Shown here piece after piece: positions 42,743-50,747 of a DNA stretch of 64,000 nucleotides. The position numbers and the translations under genes were made by a program. The stretch covers positions 1 through 64,000 of the forward strand of contig NZ_JAIMJB010000022.1 of the NCBI RefSeq assembly GCF_021295345.1, in the 5' to 3' direction. Every line of letters begins with the position of its first letter. Within the stretch, counting starts at the first letter, position 1. Under the pieces are notes generated by a model. It was not told the DNA's origin, did not search any database, and was given only the letters and a program-made list of their open reading frames with translations. This stretch comes from Motilimonas eburnea (GTDB lineage: Bacteria; Pseudomonadota; Gammaproteobacteria; Enterobacterales; CBDFNC01).

Positions 42743-42966
42743 GTTTCATAAAGTAGGGAAGAAGTGAAGTATGGCACTCTTCTTTAGCGGGTCATCAAGC
42801 GTGGAAATAAGTTCTGATCGATATTGGGGTTTTGGATCCCCCCAGTATGGCACTCTTCTTTAGCGGGTCATCAAACGTGGAAATAAGTTCTAAGTTTCAT
42901 AAAGTAGGGAAGAAGCAAAGTATGGCACTCTTCTTTAGCGGGTCATCAAGCGAGGAAATAAGTTCT
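42698..42966. repeat. Tandem repeat array derived from the glycosyltransferase gene end
   Basis: Three 48-bp copies start with AGTATGGCACTCTTCTTTAG and end with GGAAATAAGTTCT, at 42768-42815, 42844-42891 and 42919-42966, only one or two changes apart. A 24-bp spacer beginning AAGTTTCATAAAGTAGGG recurs at 42741-42764 and 42892-42915; between copies 1 and 2 it is replaced by an unrelated 28-bp piece (42816-42843). The end of the glycosyltransferase gene (42698-42740) has the same first eight and last 13 bases but a different middle, so the array looks like decayed copies of a gene end, or the gene end has been overwritten by the repeat. Confidence 0.8.
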
Positions 42967-43084
42967 AAGCTCTGTGGAGGCAGCTGTTTTGTGGGAGCTG
43001 CAGTCATGCAGCGATAACTTTTGGCATTGCTGTATTAATGTGAAGATTGAATAAGGCAACAGAGCGGAGCAACAGGGGGGCAAG
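42743..43084. other. Repeat-filled gap between glycosyltransferase and HlyD-like genes
   Basis: The gap consists of the tandem array and a REP unit described separately, then about 65 bp of ordinary sequence with a strong AGGGGGGCAAG ribosome site for the next gene. A 186-bp open frame at 42832-43017 is only the repeat read through (SMALFFSGSS occurs twice) and is not counted as a gene. Confidence 0.6.
42991..43016. repeat. Single REP unit
   Basis: GTGGGAGCTGCAG-tca-TGCAGCGATA without the usual inverted partner. It follows the tandem array by 24 bp, before the HlyD-like gene. Confidence 0.65.
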
Positions 43085-44206
43085 ATGGACATTAAGTTTT
43101 CAGTTCCAAAACAACGTCAGCCTGATGTGGACAATGGCGTCAAGGTTATCTATGCCTCTGATAAGCGTAAGGTTTTTAGGTTGCGTTGGTATGCTATCTT
43201 GTTGGTGGTGATCAGCCCTGTGGTGTTTATGCTGTACCAATTGGCTAATGACACCATCATAGTGAAAGCTAAGGGGTTGCTTAATACCGATGCGGCAATC
43301 TTATATTCCAGTGATAGAGCGATTGTTGAGCGGATTTTAGTGCAGCCGGGGCAGCCAGTGGTGGCGGGGCAGCCTTTGATCCAGCTATCCAGCGAAAGTC
43401 TAACAGGTCAGCAAGCCTTGTTAGCCACTGAGCTGGCCAGCTTACATAATCGGCAACAAAACCGCAGCTCGGTGCTGTTAAGAAGCTTGGAAAAAGCATT
43501 GGCTGCGGCGAAGGAGGGGTTGTCCGATCAAGGGGCGACGCTGGCCAAATATAACGCGCTACGCCGCGAAGGGGTATTAAACGAAGCGGAAATGGCGGAA
43601 ATTCGTAACCAATATACTCAAGCTCGGATACTGGTTCATGATCGCCAGTATGCGCTGGATAATGCCAAGCGCGAATTTTATAACGAATCCATCACCGGCC
43701 CCATTGCCAATTTGATGCGTGACCTTAACCAACAAATCAACTTGTTGCAGTTACAGCAAGCGGCGTTAAACCTACAAGCGCCTCGCGCGGCGACCGTGCA
43801 TCATGTGTTTGTAAAGCAAGGTGACATTGTTACCAATACCTCGCCATTAGTGCTCCTAAGTCAGCCTAAAAATCAGCAGGTTATCAGTTACTTACCGGCT
43901 AAATTCCTTGATTATTCCCATATCGGCCAAGCCGTGACCATTATCTTGCCCAATGGAAAAACAGTGGCCGGTCAGGTCAGTGCGCCCACCGTGATGGCGG
44001 CGATGATCCCCGATAGCTTGAGCACCGCATTTCAACGGGATAATGCTGCCCTTGAAGTCACCATTAAACCTGAGCGTTTAATCGATGCACAAATCGAAAA
44101 CCTGCCGGTGACGGTGCGCTTTCACTTTCAAGGGACGAGTCAAGGTGAGTGGCTAGGGCGCGTTGAAAGTTGGTGGCAACGTTGGTGGAATTTACTGTGG
44201 AGTTAG
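43085..44206 (+). CDS. HlyD/membrane-fusion family protein
   Basis: A 373-residue periplasmic adaptor anchored by one N-terminal helix (about 36-56). After it come a biotinyl/lipoyl-like half-motif (IVERILVQPGQPVVAGQPLIQLSS), a coiled-coil hairpin (about 100-215), the second half-motif (APRAATVHHVFVKQGDIV), and a beta-barrel portion with GQAVTIILPNGKTVAGQV. (Segments are given in short; the first is at about 79-103.) In polysaccharide systems such proteins (for example Alg44-like) link the synthase to export, so with the upstream glycosyltransferase it is inferred to help secretion of a polymer. No outer-membrane partner is adjacent. It starts 342 bp after the glycosyltransferase, beyond the repeat array. 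Confidence 0.75.
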   Translation: MDIKFSVPKQRQPDVDNGVKVIYASDKRKVFRLRWYAILLVVISPVVFMLYQLANDTIIVKAKGLLNTDAAILYSSDRAIVERILVQPGQPVVAGQPLIQLSSESLTGQQALLATELASLHNRQQNRSSVLLRSLEKALAAAKEGLSDQGATLAKYNALRREGVLNEAEMAEIRNQYTQARILVHDRQYALDNAKREFYNESITGPIANLMRDLNQQINLLQLQQAALNLQAPRAATVHHVFVKQGDIVTNTSPLVLLSQPKNQQVISYLPAKFLDYSHIGQAVTIILPNGKTVAGQVSAPTVMAAMIPDSLSTAFQRDNAALEVTIKPERLIDAQIENLPVTVRFHFQGTSQGEWLGRVESWWQRWWNLLWS

Positions 44207-44275
44207 GCGCATTTAAGATCTTCCCCTTGGTTCGCTTCGTATAAGACAACAGCAACGGCCAAAGGAGAAGATTGA

Positions 44276-44788
44276 ATGAAACATCGAGCAGCCACATTAT
44301 TTACCGCGCTTTGGCTTGCACTTATTATCGCCAGCCCCGTCAGCGCCTCACCCTTACAAGGTTTAAAGCAGGTAGGCAGTGGCTCCATGGATTGGTTATT
44401 TTTTACCTTGTACGATGCCACTTTATACAGCCCGACAGGGCGTTACCAAGCACAGCAATATCCCGTTGCGCTGCAAATCAAGTATCACAAAAACATTGAT
44501 CGTGACGATCTTGTCAGTGCGACCCAAGATCAGTGGCAGCACCTTGGTCTTAACCATCCTGAGCAATCAAAGTGGCTAGCACAATTATCCCAGCTTTGGC
44601 CTGATGTTAAAGATGGAGATGTGCTCACTTTTGTGGCCAGTTCACCCAGTGAGGGCCAATTTTTCTTCAACAATCGCTTGCTGGGTCAAATTGAAGGGGG
44701 CGACTTCGCCAATGCCTTTATTGCCATCTGGTTATCTGAACAAACGAGCCGCCCCGACTTGCGTCAACAACTGATAGGAGCCCTCTAA
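44276..44788 (+). CDS. Chalcone isomerase-like periplasmic protein
   Basis: A 170-residue protein with a signal peptide (cleavage near PVSAS). The mature part contains MDWLFFTLYDATLYSP, ALQIKYHKNIDRDDLV, VKDGDVLTFV and LGQIEGGDFANAFIAIWLSE, matching the bacterial chalcone isomerase-like family (PF16036). Bacterial members are not known to act on chalcones and are often near DUF3833 and fatty-acid-modification genes. Its stop is immediately followed by the ATG of a DUF3833 lipoprotein gene, so the pair forms an operon. It lies 69 bp after the HlyD-like gene and might be co-transcribed with it. Confidence 0.8.
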   Translation: MKHRAATLFTALWLALIIASPVSASPLQGLKQVGSGSMDWLFFTLYDATLYSPTGRYQAQQYPVALQIKYHKNIDRDDLVSATQDQWQHLGLNHPEQSKWLAQLSQLWPDVKDGDVLTFVASSPSEGQFFFNNRLLGQIEGGDFANAFIAIWLSEQTSRPDLRQQLIGAL

Positions 44789-45352
44789 ATGCGTATTTTT
44801 GCCTTGCTATTGACCAGCTTGCTCCTGTTTGCCTGCAGCAGCCAGCAGCTCAGTGATTACGATAACAAACAACCTCAACTCGACTTGCAGCAGTTTTTCA
44901 CTGGTGAATTAGAAGCCGCTGGTGTGGTGATTGATCGCTCCGGTGTGGTTACCCGCACTTTTACCGTTGAGTTACTGGGCACCTGGCAAGATAACCAAGG
45001 GGTGTTAGAAGAATGGTTTGTGTTTGATGATGGTGAAAAAACCACACGCACTTGGCGCATTACCGATCTGGGTAATGGTCAATACACAGGCACCGCAGGA
45101 GACATTATCGGCACCGCTCAAGGCCGCAGTAACGGCAATGCGCTGCATTGGGTTTATGATTTGGTGTTAACGGTTGACGGCACCGAATACGAGGTAAAAT
45201 TTGATGACTGGATGTATCAGGTATCCGAGCGAGAAATCATCAATCGCAGCAAGATAGTGAAATGGGGCTTTGAAGTGGGTGAGGTGATCTTGTCTATTCG
45301 CAAGCTAGACCCTAAGCCTAGCTTGCAACCCTCAGTAATGAATGACAATTAA
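44789..45352 (+). CDS. DUF3833-family lipoprotein
   Basis: A 187-residue lipoprotein (lipobox LLFAC, Cys16). The body includes LDLQQFFTGELEAAGVVIDR, then TRTFTVELLGTW, DDGEKTTRTWRI, GTAQGRSNGNALHW and WMYQVSEREIINRSKIVKWGF, the known DUF3833 pattern. Members are commonly found beside chalcone isomerase-like, DUF1365 and cyclopropane fatty-acid synthase genes, so a link to envelope lipids is suspected but unproven; only the first partner is here. Translation is coupled to the previous gene (no gap). It converges on and overlaps the next gene by 4 nt. Confidence 0.82.
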   Translation: MRIFALLLTSLLLFACSSQQLSDYDNKQPQLDLQQFFTGELEAAGVVIDRSGVVTRTFTVELLGTWQDNQGVLEEWFVFDDGEKTTRTWRITDLGNGQYTGTAGDIIGTAQGRSNGNALHWVYDLVLTVDGTEYEVKFDDWMYQVSEREIINRSKIVKWGFEVGEVILSIRKLDPKPSLQPSVMNDN

Positions 45353-45591
45353 CGAAGCGAAAGTAACAACGCCTCTAAATGCTCGGCGGTGGTGACCCCT
45401 AGGTCGGTCAGGTAACCGCCGTCATCGCGACTGATTAAGCCTTTGTCGAAGAGTCGTTTGGCTGCCGCTGCCAGTTCGGGAGCGCAGTCACTGTGAATTT
45501 TAATGCCCTGTTCGTGGTTGTCGGTATTAAAACAAGAGAGGATCTTTAAGTCGTTTACTAATTCAGCGGAAATGATGTCAGCGCCTTTCAT
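45349..45591 (-). CDS. TIGR02647-family small protein
   Basis: An 80-residue acidic cytoplasmic protein resembling TIGR02647, a small conserved gammaproteobacterial family with a winged-helix-like appearance (AAAAKRLFDKGLISRDDGGYLTDLG looks like the recognition helix and wing, given here as position 41-65). The function is not known. It is a single gene, divergent from the 45775 gene, with AGGAAGAC upstream of the ATG. Confidence 0.7.
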   Translation of the reverse strand: MKGADIISAELVNDLKILSCFNTDNHEQGIKIHSDCAPELAAAAKRLFDKGLISRDDGGYLTDLGVTTAEHLEALLLSLR

Positions 45592-45774
45592 ATGTCTTCC
45601 TCAATAGGCTATAAGTTGTAGTCACAGTAAACAGTTTAGGCAGATAAAACGCTGTGCTACGTCAAAAATTACCAATAAGCTGTAACTATTCACAATTATT
45701 CTCGATCACATTTGCTTTTACTGCATAGCTTTTATAGTTTGATTATCAGCACTTTGCGAATCAGAGGCGAAACC

Positions 45775-46407
45775 ATGCAAGAGTTGTCACCAGAGCAAAA
45801 AACGCAAGTCTTAATCGACCATTTTGGTCTGTCCACTGCGGCCAAAGATGTGGGGTTTATTCTGCCTGATGGACGCATGCTTAATTTACAACGCTGGTAT
45901 CCCGATCGCCGCCGTAATCATGTTGATGCTGTGACCGTGATGTATGGCCCGCCTGAGTCGGGCAAGCAATGGAACGAAGTGGACTTGATCAAGTTGATGG
46001 CGGAACTGCGCTTATTACGCTTTTGCCTGCGAGGGGAAATTCATGCGGCGAGCCCGCCAACGCGTAACCAAATCCGCAAATTGTATTCTCTGGTGGCTTA
46101 TCGTTCTAATGTGTTTGAAGTGCTTATTTCTAACGCGCAAGGCGCCACCATGGCGCGCTCGGAGTTGGTATCGCCAACCATGGAGAAGATCCTCAAGGTG
46201 TTTCAAATTTATTCAGATAATGCGGTGCATTTAAGTGAAGATGAATTTGGCATTGAAGAGCGCCCTCATCATTACAGCTTTGTGTTTCGGCCCAACCATC
46301 AAACCGTGGGGCGCTACCTCAAAAACTCAGGTGTGGTGGAGATGAACCCCTTATTCGACCAGGCTAAACCCTTGTTTATGAAATTATTGGAAGCTTATCG
46401 ACGCTAA
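45775..46407 (+). CDS. Conserved-looking hypothetical protein
   Basis: A 210-residue soluble protein I do not recognise. It is mixed helix/strand with several basic patches (WYPDRRRNHVD), an ELRLLRFCLRGEIHAASPPTR segment near the middle (about 75-95), and a hydrophilic C-terminus ending KLLEAYRR. No signal peptide, membrane helix or metal motif. I use the Met preceded by GAGGCGAAACC; an upstream in-frame Met at 45712 would add a hydrophobic tail without a ribosome site. It ends one base before the convergent neighbour. Codon use is like the surrounding genes, so it is probably a resident gene. Confidence 0.6.
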   Translation: MQELSPEQKTQVLIDHFGLSTAAKDVGFILPDGRMLNLQRWYPDRRRNHVDAVTVMYGPPESGKQWNEVDLIKLMAELRLLRFCLRGEIHAASPPTRNQIRKLYSLVAYRSNVFEVLISNAQGATMARSELVSPTMEKILKVFQIYSDNAVHLSEDEFGIEERPHHYSFVFRPNHQTVGRYLKNSGVVEMNPLFDQAKPLFMKLLEAYRR

Positions 46408-46408
46408 C

Positions 46409-47818
46409 TTATTTTGGCTTTTCTTCGGCGTTAGGCTGGTATGAGCCGGCGTGTTCAATGTCGACGATCCCCGAGCGATTTAGGGTGATTTTATAGCGTT
46501 CAAATTGGGCTTGTTGACTGTTTTGGTTGATGGCCACCACCACATTGATTTGGTAACGCCTTTCTATCGAGGTCTTTTGGATCTTGTCGTTGTTTTGCTC
46601 GTATAACTTACCTTGGCCCCGCTCTAAATATCGCGCGAAGGGGCGCAGGCTAAAGATCAGGTTTTCTTCTAAGGTTTCATAGCCGGGCTGGAATTCGGCA
46701 TTGGCGACCTTGGTTTCCAAACGATAATGCAGCAATACGGCACTTTGTTGATTTTGACTATGGCGGCGGGCCAAGAGCTCTTTGGCTGCTTGGGGCAATT
46801 TAGCCGAGCGAATATAGTCGAGCCAAATGCGCTGTTTCGCCATTTCTGTTTGATTAACCGAGTCCTTTAAGGTGCGCAACCACTTAGGTTTGCCACGTCG
46901 GATCCAGCGCCACAGGATATTACGAAAGTCTTCTTTAAATACTTCACGTATGCCGTAAATCACCGACAGGGTTAAGATCATCGCCGAAGTGAGGCCGCTG
47001 AGGGCGCCTTGGGTTTTAATGATTAAGGTGAGCACGACTATCATCACTAAAGAAGTCGCGACCCCGGTGACCACTTTTTTGGTGATATTGCCTAATGCGG
47101 TGGTGTGCTCGCGAAACACCACGCCATGTTCAATCAAACGGCGTAATAAGCGCATTTTGTTGGATATGCGGTTCGGGTCGTTGAGGGTGGCCGTGGAGTT
47201 GTAGTTAAGGTCTAAGCGATATTGGTTTTCTTGTTGGCAAATGGCCAACAAATCGCTGCGTTGTTGACTGTAATCTGACTGACGGGGCTTTTTAGCCAGC
47301 ATGGCCAGTAATGCTTGCTCTGTGTACCAAGATAAATAATTGTCTACGTTCTCAAAGATGGAGTTTAACTTCACATCATTGGGAGCATTACGGCGCATTT
47401 TTTTGAGGATGGTGACACTGTTTGCAGCCAGCACAATGGCGGCATCGTAAAACGCATGGGTGTATTCACTGTCTTCTAACACCAAGGCTTCGGCGATATC
47501 GGTATCTAACGCCACTATATATTGGTAGGCAAACAGGTTTAAGTTGGTGCGGTATTCTTCCGGTGAGCGTTTCATTCGACTTGCAAAACGGGTATGCAGC
47601 AAGGGTAAATGTAAGCCCTGGGTGTAATAAGCTCGCTGGCCGGTGATGGCGGAATTAAAGTAATCGGTTTCACTGAGGGTGTTGCGATTAATCCCCATCT
47701 CTTTGGGTAATGAAAAGAACAGGTCTAGCCGACGCAGCTCGCCCTTGGCTAATTGGTGAGTTAGCTTGATCGACAGTTTTTCGTGGCTTTTAAAGCTCAG
47801 TGGCTGCAATCCAATCAT
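46409..47818 (-). CDS. Hypothetical membrane protein with central hairpin
   Basis: A 469-residue protein of no family I can name. Two close hydrophobic helices near residues 248-268 and 275-292 (VVTGVATSLVMIVVLTLII, then LTSAMILTLSVIYGI) make a membrane hairpin; the long N-terminal (1-245) and C-terminal (293-469) regions are hydrophilic and therefore probably both cytoplasmic. The C-terminal half has TEMAKQRIWLDYIRSAKLP and an arginine/glutamine-rich end. Histidines at NHQL-like positions do not form an enzyme motif. Single gene, convergent with 45775. Start by position; no strong ribosome site. Confidence 0.6.
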   Translation of the reverse strand: MIGLQPLSFKSHEKLSIKLTHQLAKGELRRLDLFFSLPKEMGINRNTLSETDYFNSAITGQRAYYTQGLHLPLLHTRFASRMKRSPEEYRTNLNLFAYQYIVALDTDIAEALVLEDSEYTHAFYDAAIVLAANSVTILKKMRRNAPNDVKLNSIFENVDNYLSWYTEQALLAMLAKKPRQSDYSQQRSDLLAICQQENQYRLDLNYNSTATLNDPNRISNKMRLLRRLIEHGVVFREHTTALGNITKKVVTGVATSLVMIVVLTLIIKTQGALSGLTSAMILTLSVIYGIREVFKEDFRNILWRWIRRGKPKWLRTLKDSVNQTEMAKQRIWLDYIRSAKLPQAAKELLARRHSQNQQSAVLLHYRLETKVANAEFQPGYETLEENLIFSLRPFARYLERGQGKLYEQNNDKIQKTSIERRYQINVVVAINQNSQQAQFERYKITLNRSGIVDIEHAGSYQPNAEEKPK

Positions 47819-47886
47819 TCTCCTCTGTTACCACAATCTCATTGCTCTGCCATTTTAATGTAACTTAAGTGTGTTAGCACTGCTAA

Positions 47887-47911
47887 CAAAAAAGCCCCTA
47901 TAAAGGGGCTT
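47887..47911 (-). terminator. Rho-independent terminator of the Tim44-like gene
   Basis: On the minus strand AAGCCCC-TTTATA-GGGGCTT is followed by a T run (AAAAAA on the plus strand), 30 bp after the stop of the Tim44-like gene. A 7-bp GC-rich stem makes it a strong terminator. Confidence 0.82.
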
Positions 47912-47941
47912 CGTTAACAACAGATGGATTGAACGTCGCTC

Positions 47942-48790
47942 TTATTGCTCGATACCGACGATTAACCAAGGGGCATTAGCTTGCGCTAGGTTGCGCTCTA
48001 AGTGCCATACTTCTTTAATGTCTTCTTCAACGCCTTCCACCGTGTCGCGGTAACGACCGCTAAACTTAACGCTCACTTCAGCTAGGCTAGCATTGTGGGT
48101 TGCGCGTACTAGCTCTGCGTCTAAGAACATCACCTCGGTATGCTGTGCGCCTTCCAGCTCACGACGCTGTTGGCTGAGTTCGTTATATAGCTCAATCGAT
48201 ACGTACTCTTGGATCTTGCTCAGGTCGTTGTCGTTCCAAGCTTGTTGCAGGGTTTTGTAGTGGCTGCGAGAGCCTTCTAAAAACGCAGGTAAATCAAATC
48301 CGGGTGGCAAATCAAAGGGGACATCGCTTGCCGCTTGAGCGAAGCCGCCATTGCCGCTGTTAGCAAAGCCACCTTGGTCTGCTTGTTGGCGGAACTGATC
48401 TTGGCTTTGACCTGTTGCATAAGCGGGGCGTTGCTGTGCTCCTGCTTTGGATGCCATCACCGCTCGGAACACTTTAAATAACACAAACGCCACTAAGGCA
48501 ATGATTAAGATATCCATGATTTGGATATTTTCAAAGCCGCCACCCATAAACAATGCGGCTAATAAACCACCGGCCAGCAAACCACCTAGCATGCCGCCCA
48601 TTAGGCCTTTTTTACCTGGGTTGGTAGCAGGGGTGGTTGCAGGTTTATTCGGTGATGCTGGCTGAGCCGGTGCAGTTTTGTGGCTTTTACCAAAGGATTT
48701 ACTGCCGCCGAATTTTTTGGCTTCAACGTCTGGGCTAGCGCCAAGGCCGACTGCAAAAATCAGCGCGAACATCATAAAAAACTTTTTCAT
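47942..48790 (-). CDS. Tim44-like domain membrane protein
   Basis: A 282-residue protein. N-terminal signal/anchor (MKKFFMMFALIFAVGLGA), a Lys/Pro/Thr-rich linker (25-60), a Gly-rich membrane hairpin (63-110; GGMLGGLLAGGLLAALFMGGG and IMDILIIALVAFVLFKVF), a Gln/Gly spacer, and a C-terminal Tim44-like domain (about 165-280; FLEGSRSHYKTLQQAW, WNDNDLSKIQEYVS, FSGRYRDTVEG, EVWHLER). Bacterial Tim44-like proteins (MlaC-unrelated) are widespread and poorly understood; a mitochondrial Tim44-like role in transport is not implied. Followed by a strong terminator; single-gene unit. Confidence 0.85.
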   Translation of the reverse strand: MKKFFMMFALIFAVGLGASPDVEAKKFGGSKSFGKSHKTAPAQPASPNKPATTPATNPGKKGLMGGMLGGLLAGGLLAALFMGGGFENIQIMDILIIALVAFVLFKVFRAVMASKAGAQQRPAYATGQSQDQFRQQADQGGFANSGNGGFAQAASDVPFDLPPGFDLPAFLEGSRSHYKTLQQAWNDNDLSKIQEYVSIELYNELSQQRRELEGAQHTEVMFLDAELVRATHNASLAEVSVKFSGRYRDTVEGVEEDIKEVWHLERNLAQANAPWLIVGIEQ

Positions 48791-48995
48791 TTGTAGGGTT
48801 TTCTCAATTTAAATAGAGGTGGCCTCATCATAACTTTGAGACATTATATGTCAATTACCATTTGCGGCTATTTTTTATACGACGGGCGATATAGGGAGAC
48901 CACGAGGATTGCCTGTGGTTGTGAGTTTGTGGCACCTGAGCTTGCTTATATTTACCTATAACTACCTGAACTTTGGTTAAGCAACACCTTAATTT

Positions 48996-49021
48996 AATCG
49001 CTGCATGACTGCAGCTCCCAC
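48996..49021. repeat. Single REP unit
   Basis: AATCGCTGCATGACTGCAG followed by CTCCCAC, the complement of the GTGGGAGCTGCAG arm seen elsewhere, without a nearby partner of the same kind. Confidence 0.62.
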
Positions 49022-49069
49022 AGAGCCGCGGCTTACAAAGCGTTCTACACAGCTGCATGGATTGCTTCC

Positions 49070-49097
49070 TTGTGGGAGACGAGCTTGCTCGGCGAAA
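49070..49097. repeat. REP unit of a second subtype
   Basis: TTGTGGGAGACGAGCTTGC then TCGGCGAA; the stem is CGAGCTTGCTCG. It resembles the GAGCTTGCTC-type REP at 57532 and the well-known Pseudomonas-style GCTTGCTCGCGAA REPs, unlike the GCAG-core type. Confidence 0.6.
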
Positions 49098-49255
49098 AAT
49101 ATAAGCACAAGCTGACCACCACTCTCAGTTAACCAAAGCTGAGGTTATACCTAGTTGGGTATGAATATTGCTTACTTTATTTCGCTGATAAGGCTTTACC
49201 AATGAGTTTTGTCGGGTTTTTGACGCATTGGCCGTTTTATATAGTGGAGTATGAG

Positions 49256-49687
49256 GTGAAATTAAACGATTATCATAGTATTGGGATCCAAGCTGAGCTG
49301 GCGCAATTAAAACGGCAACAGGCAGAGGCTAATGCGGCACAATCTCAAGCTGAAGCTCCCCAGGCTGGTTTGGTTAAGCCAGACTCACCTGCAACGACCT
49401 TGCCCGAGACGGATCAAGAGGAAGCTGCTCCCTCCACACGGGAAACCATTTTAGAAGGTATTCAAAGGGTCAAGCAGTCGATGGCTGAGGTTCGTTACAA
49501 TACGTCGCTGACATCAGGTGAAAAAGATGATCAGCTAAAGCCCTTGCAGCAAGAGCTTGATGAATTAGTGAATGAAATGCAGTTGGCCATCAAAGACTAT
49601 GCTAACCAGCAGGCCGACAGTTTATTTGGCGGCGCAGGCGCTGGCACGAGTCGTCAGGTGGGTACCTTGTTCGACTTTTTGGCCTAA
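49256..49687 (+). CDS. Small coiled-coil hypothetical protein
   Basis: A 143-residue, acidic, Gln/Ala/Glu-rich protein I do not recognise. A first short coiled coil (about 8-30), a disordered Ala/Pro linker (30-65), then a helix pair (68-125; TRETILEGIQRVKQSMAEV, LKPLQQELDELVNEMQ), and a Gly-rich tail ending LFDFLA. No signal peptide if the GTG start is right: GGAG lies six bases before it. An ATG at 49202 would add an 18-residue hydrophobic N-terminus (FVGFLTHWPFYIV) and cannot be excluded. It converges with the LysR gene (4 nt overlap). Confidence 0.55.
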   Translation: MKLNDYHSIGIQAELAQLKRQQAEANAAQSQAEAPQAGLVKPDSPATTLPETDQEEAAPSTRETILEGIQRVKQSMAEVRYNTSLTSGEKDDQLKPLQQELDELVNEMQLAIKDYANQQADSLFGGAGAGTSRQVGTLFDFLA

Positions 49688-50571
49688 CGGATAAGCCGTT
49701 TGGCTTCTTTGATTAAGCAATCCCGTAAAGCATGGTCGTTCATGTCTTTATGCCAAATAAAAGAAAAATGACGTTTAAGGCTTAACCCTTTAATATTAAG
49801 GGGCTTTAAAAGGCCTTGTTGGATCCCGCTGGCGCAACTGCGGGCGGGTAAGCAACTGATGTATTCACCTGCTGCAATCAGCGCAATCAGTGTTGGTATA
49901 TGGTCATATTCTTTGATCACATCTAAATGTTCTAACTTACCAAAAATGGCAGCATCAAATACGTCTCGCGTGCCTGAGCCTGACTCGCGTAATACCCATT
50001 TACTGGCTTCAAGCTGACTATATGAGACTTCCTCTTGACGAGAATAGGGGTGGGTGGCGGCAGCGACGATAATCAGCTCATCTTCACACCATAAGGATTG
50101 ATGAATACGGCTGTCATCACAGCGGCCTTCAATGACGCCGAGGTCGATATTAAAGCTGCGCACATCATGGATGATTTGTTGGCTATTTTTGACCTCTAGC
50201 TTCACTTGGATTTGTGGGAAGTTACTGTCGAGGTTACTGATTAAACTGGGGATCAAGCTTTCCGCCACGGTTTGGCTGGCACTCAGTTTGAGCTGGCCAC
50301 TGAGGGAGTGCTTAGCATTGAGACCCATTTCAATTTGATGGACATCTTGCAACAAGGCTTTAGCACGCGGCCTCAGCCACAAGCCCCAGGAATTTAATAC
50401 TAAGCGTTTACCTTGCCGATCAAACAGTAAGGTTCCCACCTGCTGTTCGAGTTGTTGCAGTGCCATACTGGCTGCTGATTGGCTAATGGCAATACGGGTT
50501 GCGGCCGCACTTACGCTACCGGTATCGGCGATGGCATCGAAAATAGCTATTTGTTTTAGAGAAAATTTCAT
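49684..50571 (-). CDS. LysR-family regulator next to DUF3360 gene
   Basis: A 295-residue LysR-type regulator. The N-terminal winged helix is clear (FSLKQIAIFDAIADTGSVS, AAATRIAISQSAASMALQQL), followed by the effector-binding domain (about 90-290; LKLSASQTVAESLIPSLI, DLGVIEGRCDDSRI, RESGSGTRDVFD as in CysB-like members). Start is the Met directly before FSLKQ; a longer frame to 50700 covers the promoter region. Divergent from the DUF3360 transporter-like gene 176 bp away, which is the obvious target. Ligand unknown; the best-known relatives sense small anions or thiols. Confidence 0.85.
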   Translation of the reverse strand: MKFSLKQIAIFDAIADTGSVSAAATRIAISQSAASMALQQLEQQVGTLLFDRQGKRLVLNSWGLWLRPRAKALLQDVHQIEMGLNAKHSLSGQLKLSASQTVAESLIPSLISNLDSNFPQIQVKLEVKNSQQIIHDVRSFNIDLGVIEGRCDDSRIHQSLWCEDELIIVAAATHPYSRQEEVSYSQLEASKWVLRESGSGTRDVFDAAIFGKLEHLDVIKEYDHIPTLIALIAAGEYISCLPARSCASGIQQGLLKPLNIKGLSLKRHFSFIWHKDMNDHALRDCLIKEAKRLIR

Positions 50572-50747
50572 ATCAAAAAGAATTATATACTTAATCAGTA
50601 AAACTTGTTTAACTAATTTACCTGTGCTCCAGTAGTCTCTACAGTCACAGAATATCGGCATGGCAAAGGATTTTGCAGCGGATTTAGCAACATACTGCAA
50701 TTCGTTACCGATAGTACCGTTTTTATATTGAAATAGTCGAGGACGTT

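Larger units (their letters stand above)
48791..49255. other. Intergenic region with REP units
   Basis: Apart from two REP-type units (48996-49021 and 49070-49097) the region shows AT-rich sequence that may carry the promoters of the flanking divergent genes. Frames here (for instance 48855-49058 on the minus strand) cover the REP and look non-coding. A start at 49202 for the next gene would extend into it. Confidence 0.5.

Noticed and set aside
42832-43017. Open frame encoding SMALFFSGSS twice after the glycosyltransferase gene
   Set aside because: It is the tandem DNA repeat read in one frame and runs on into a REP unit; no ribosome site supports it.
50572-50700. N-terminal extension of the LysR regulator
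   Set aside because: The HTH begins directly at the later Met, and the extension covers the divergent promoter with no typical LysR sequence.
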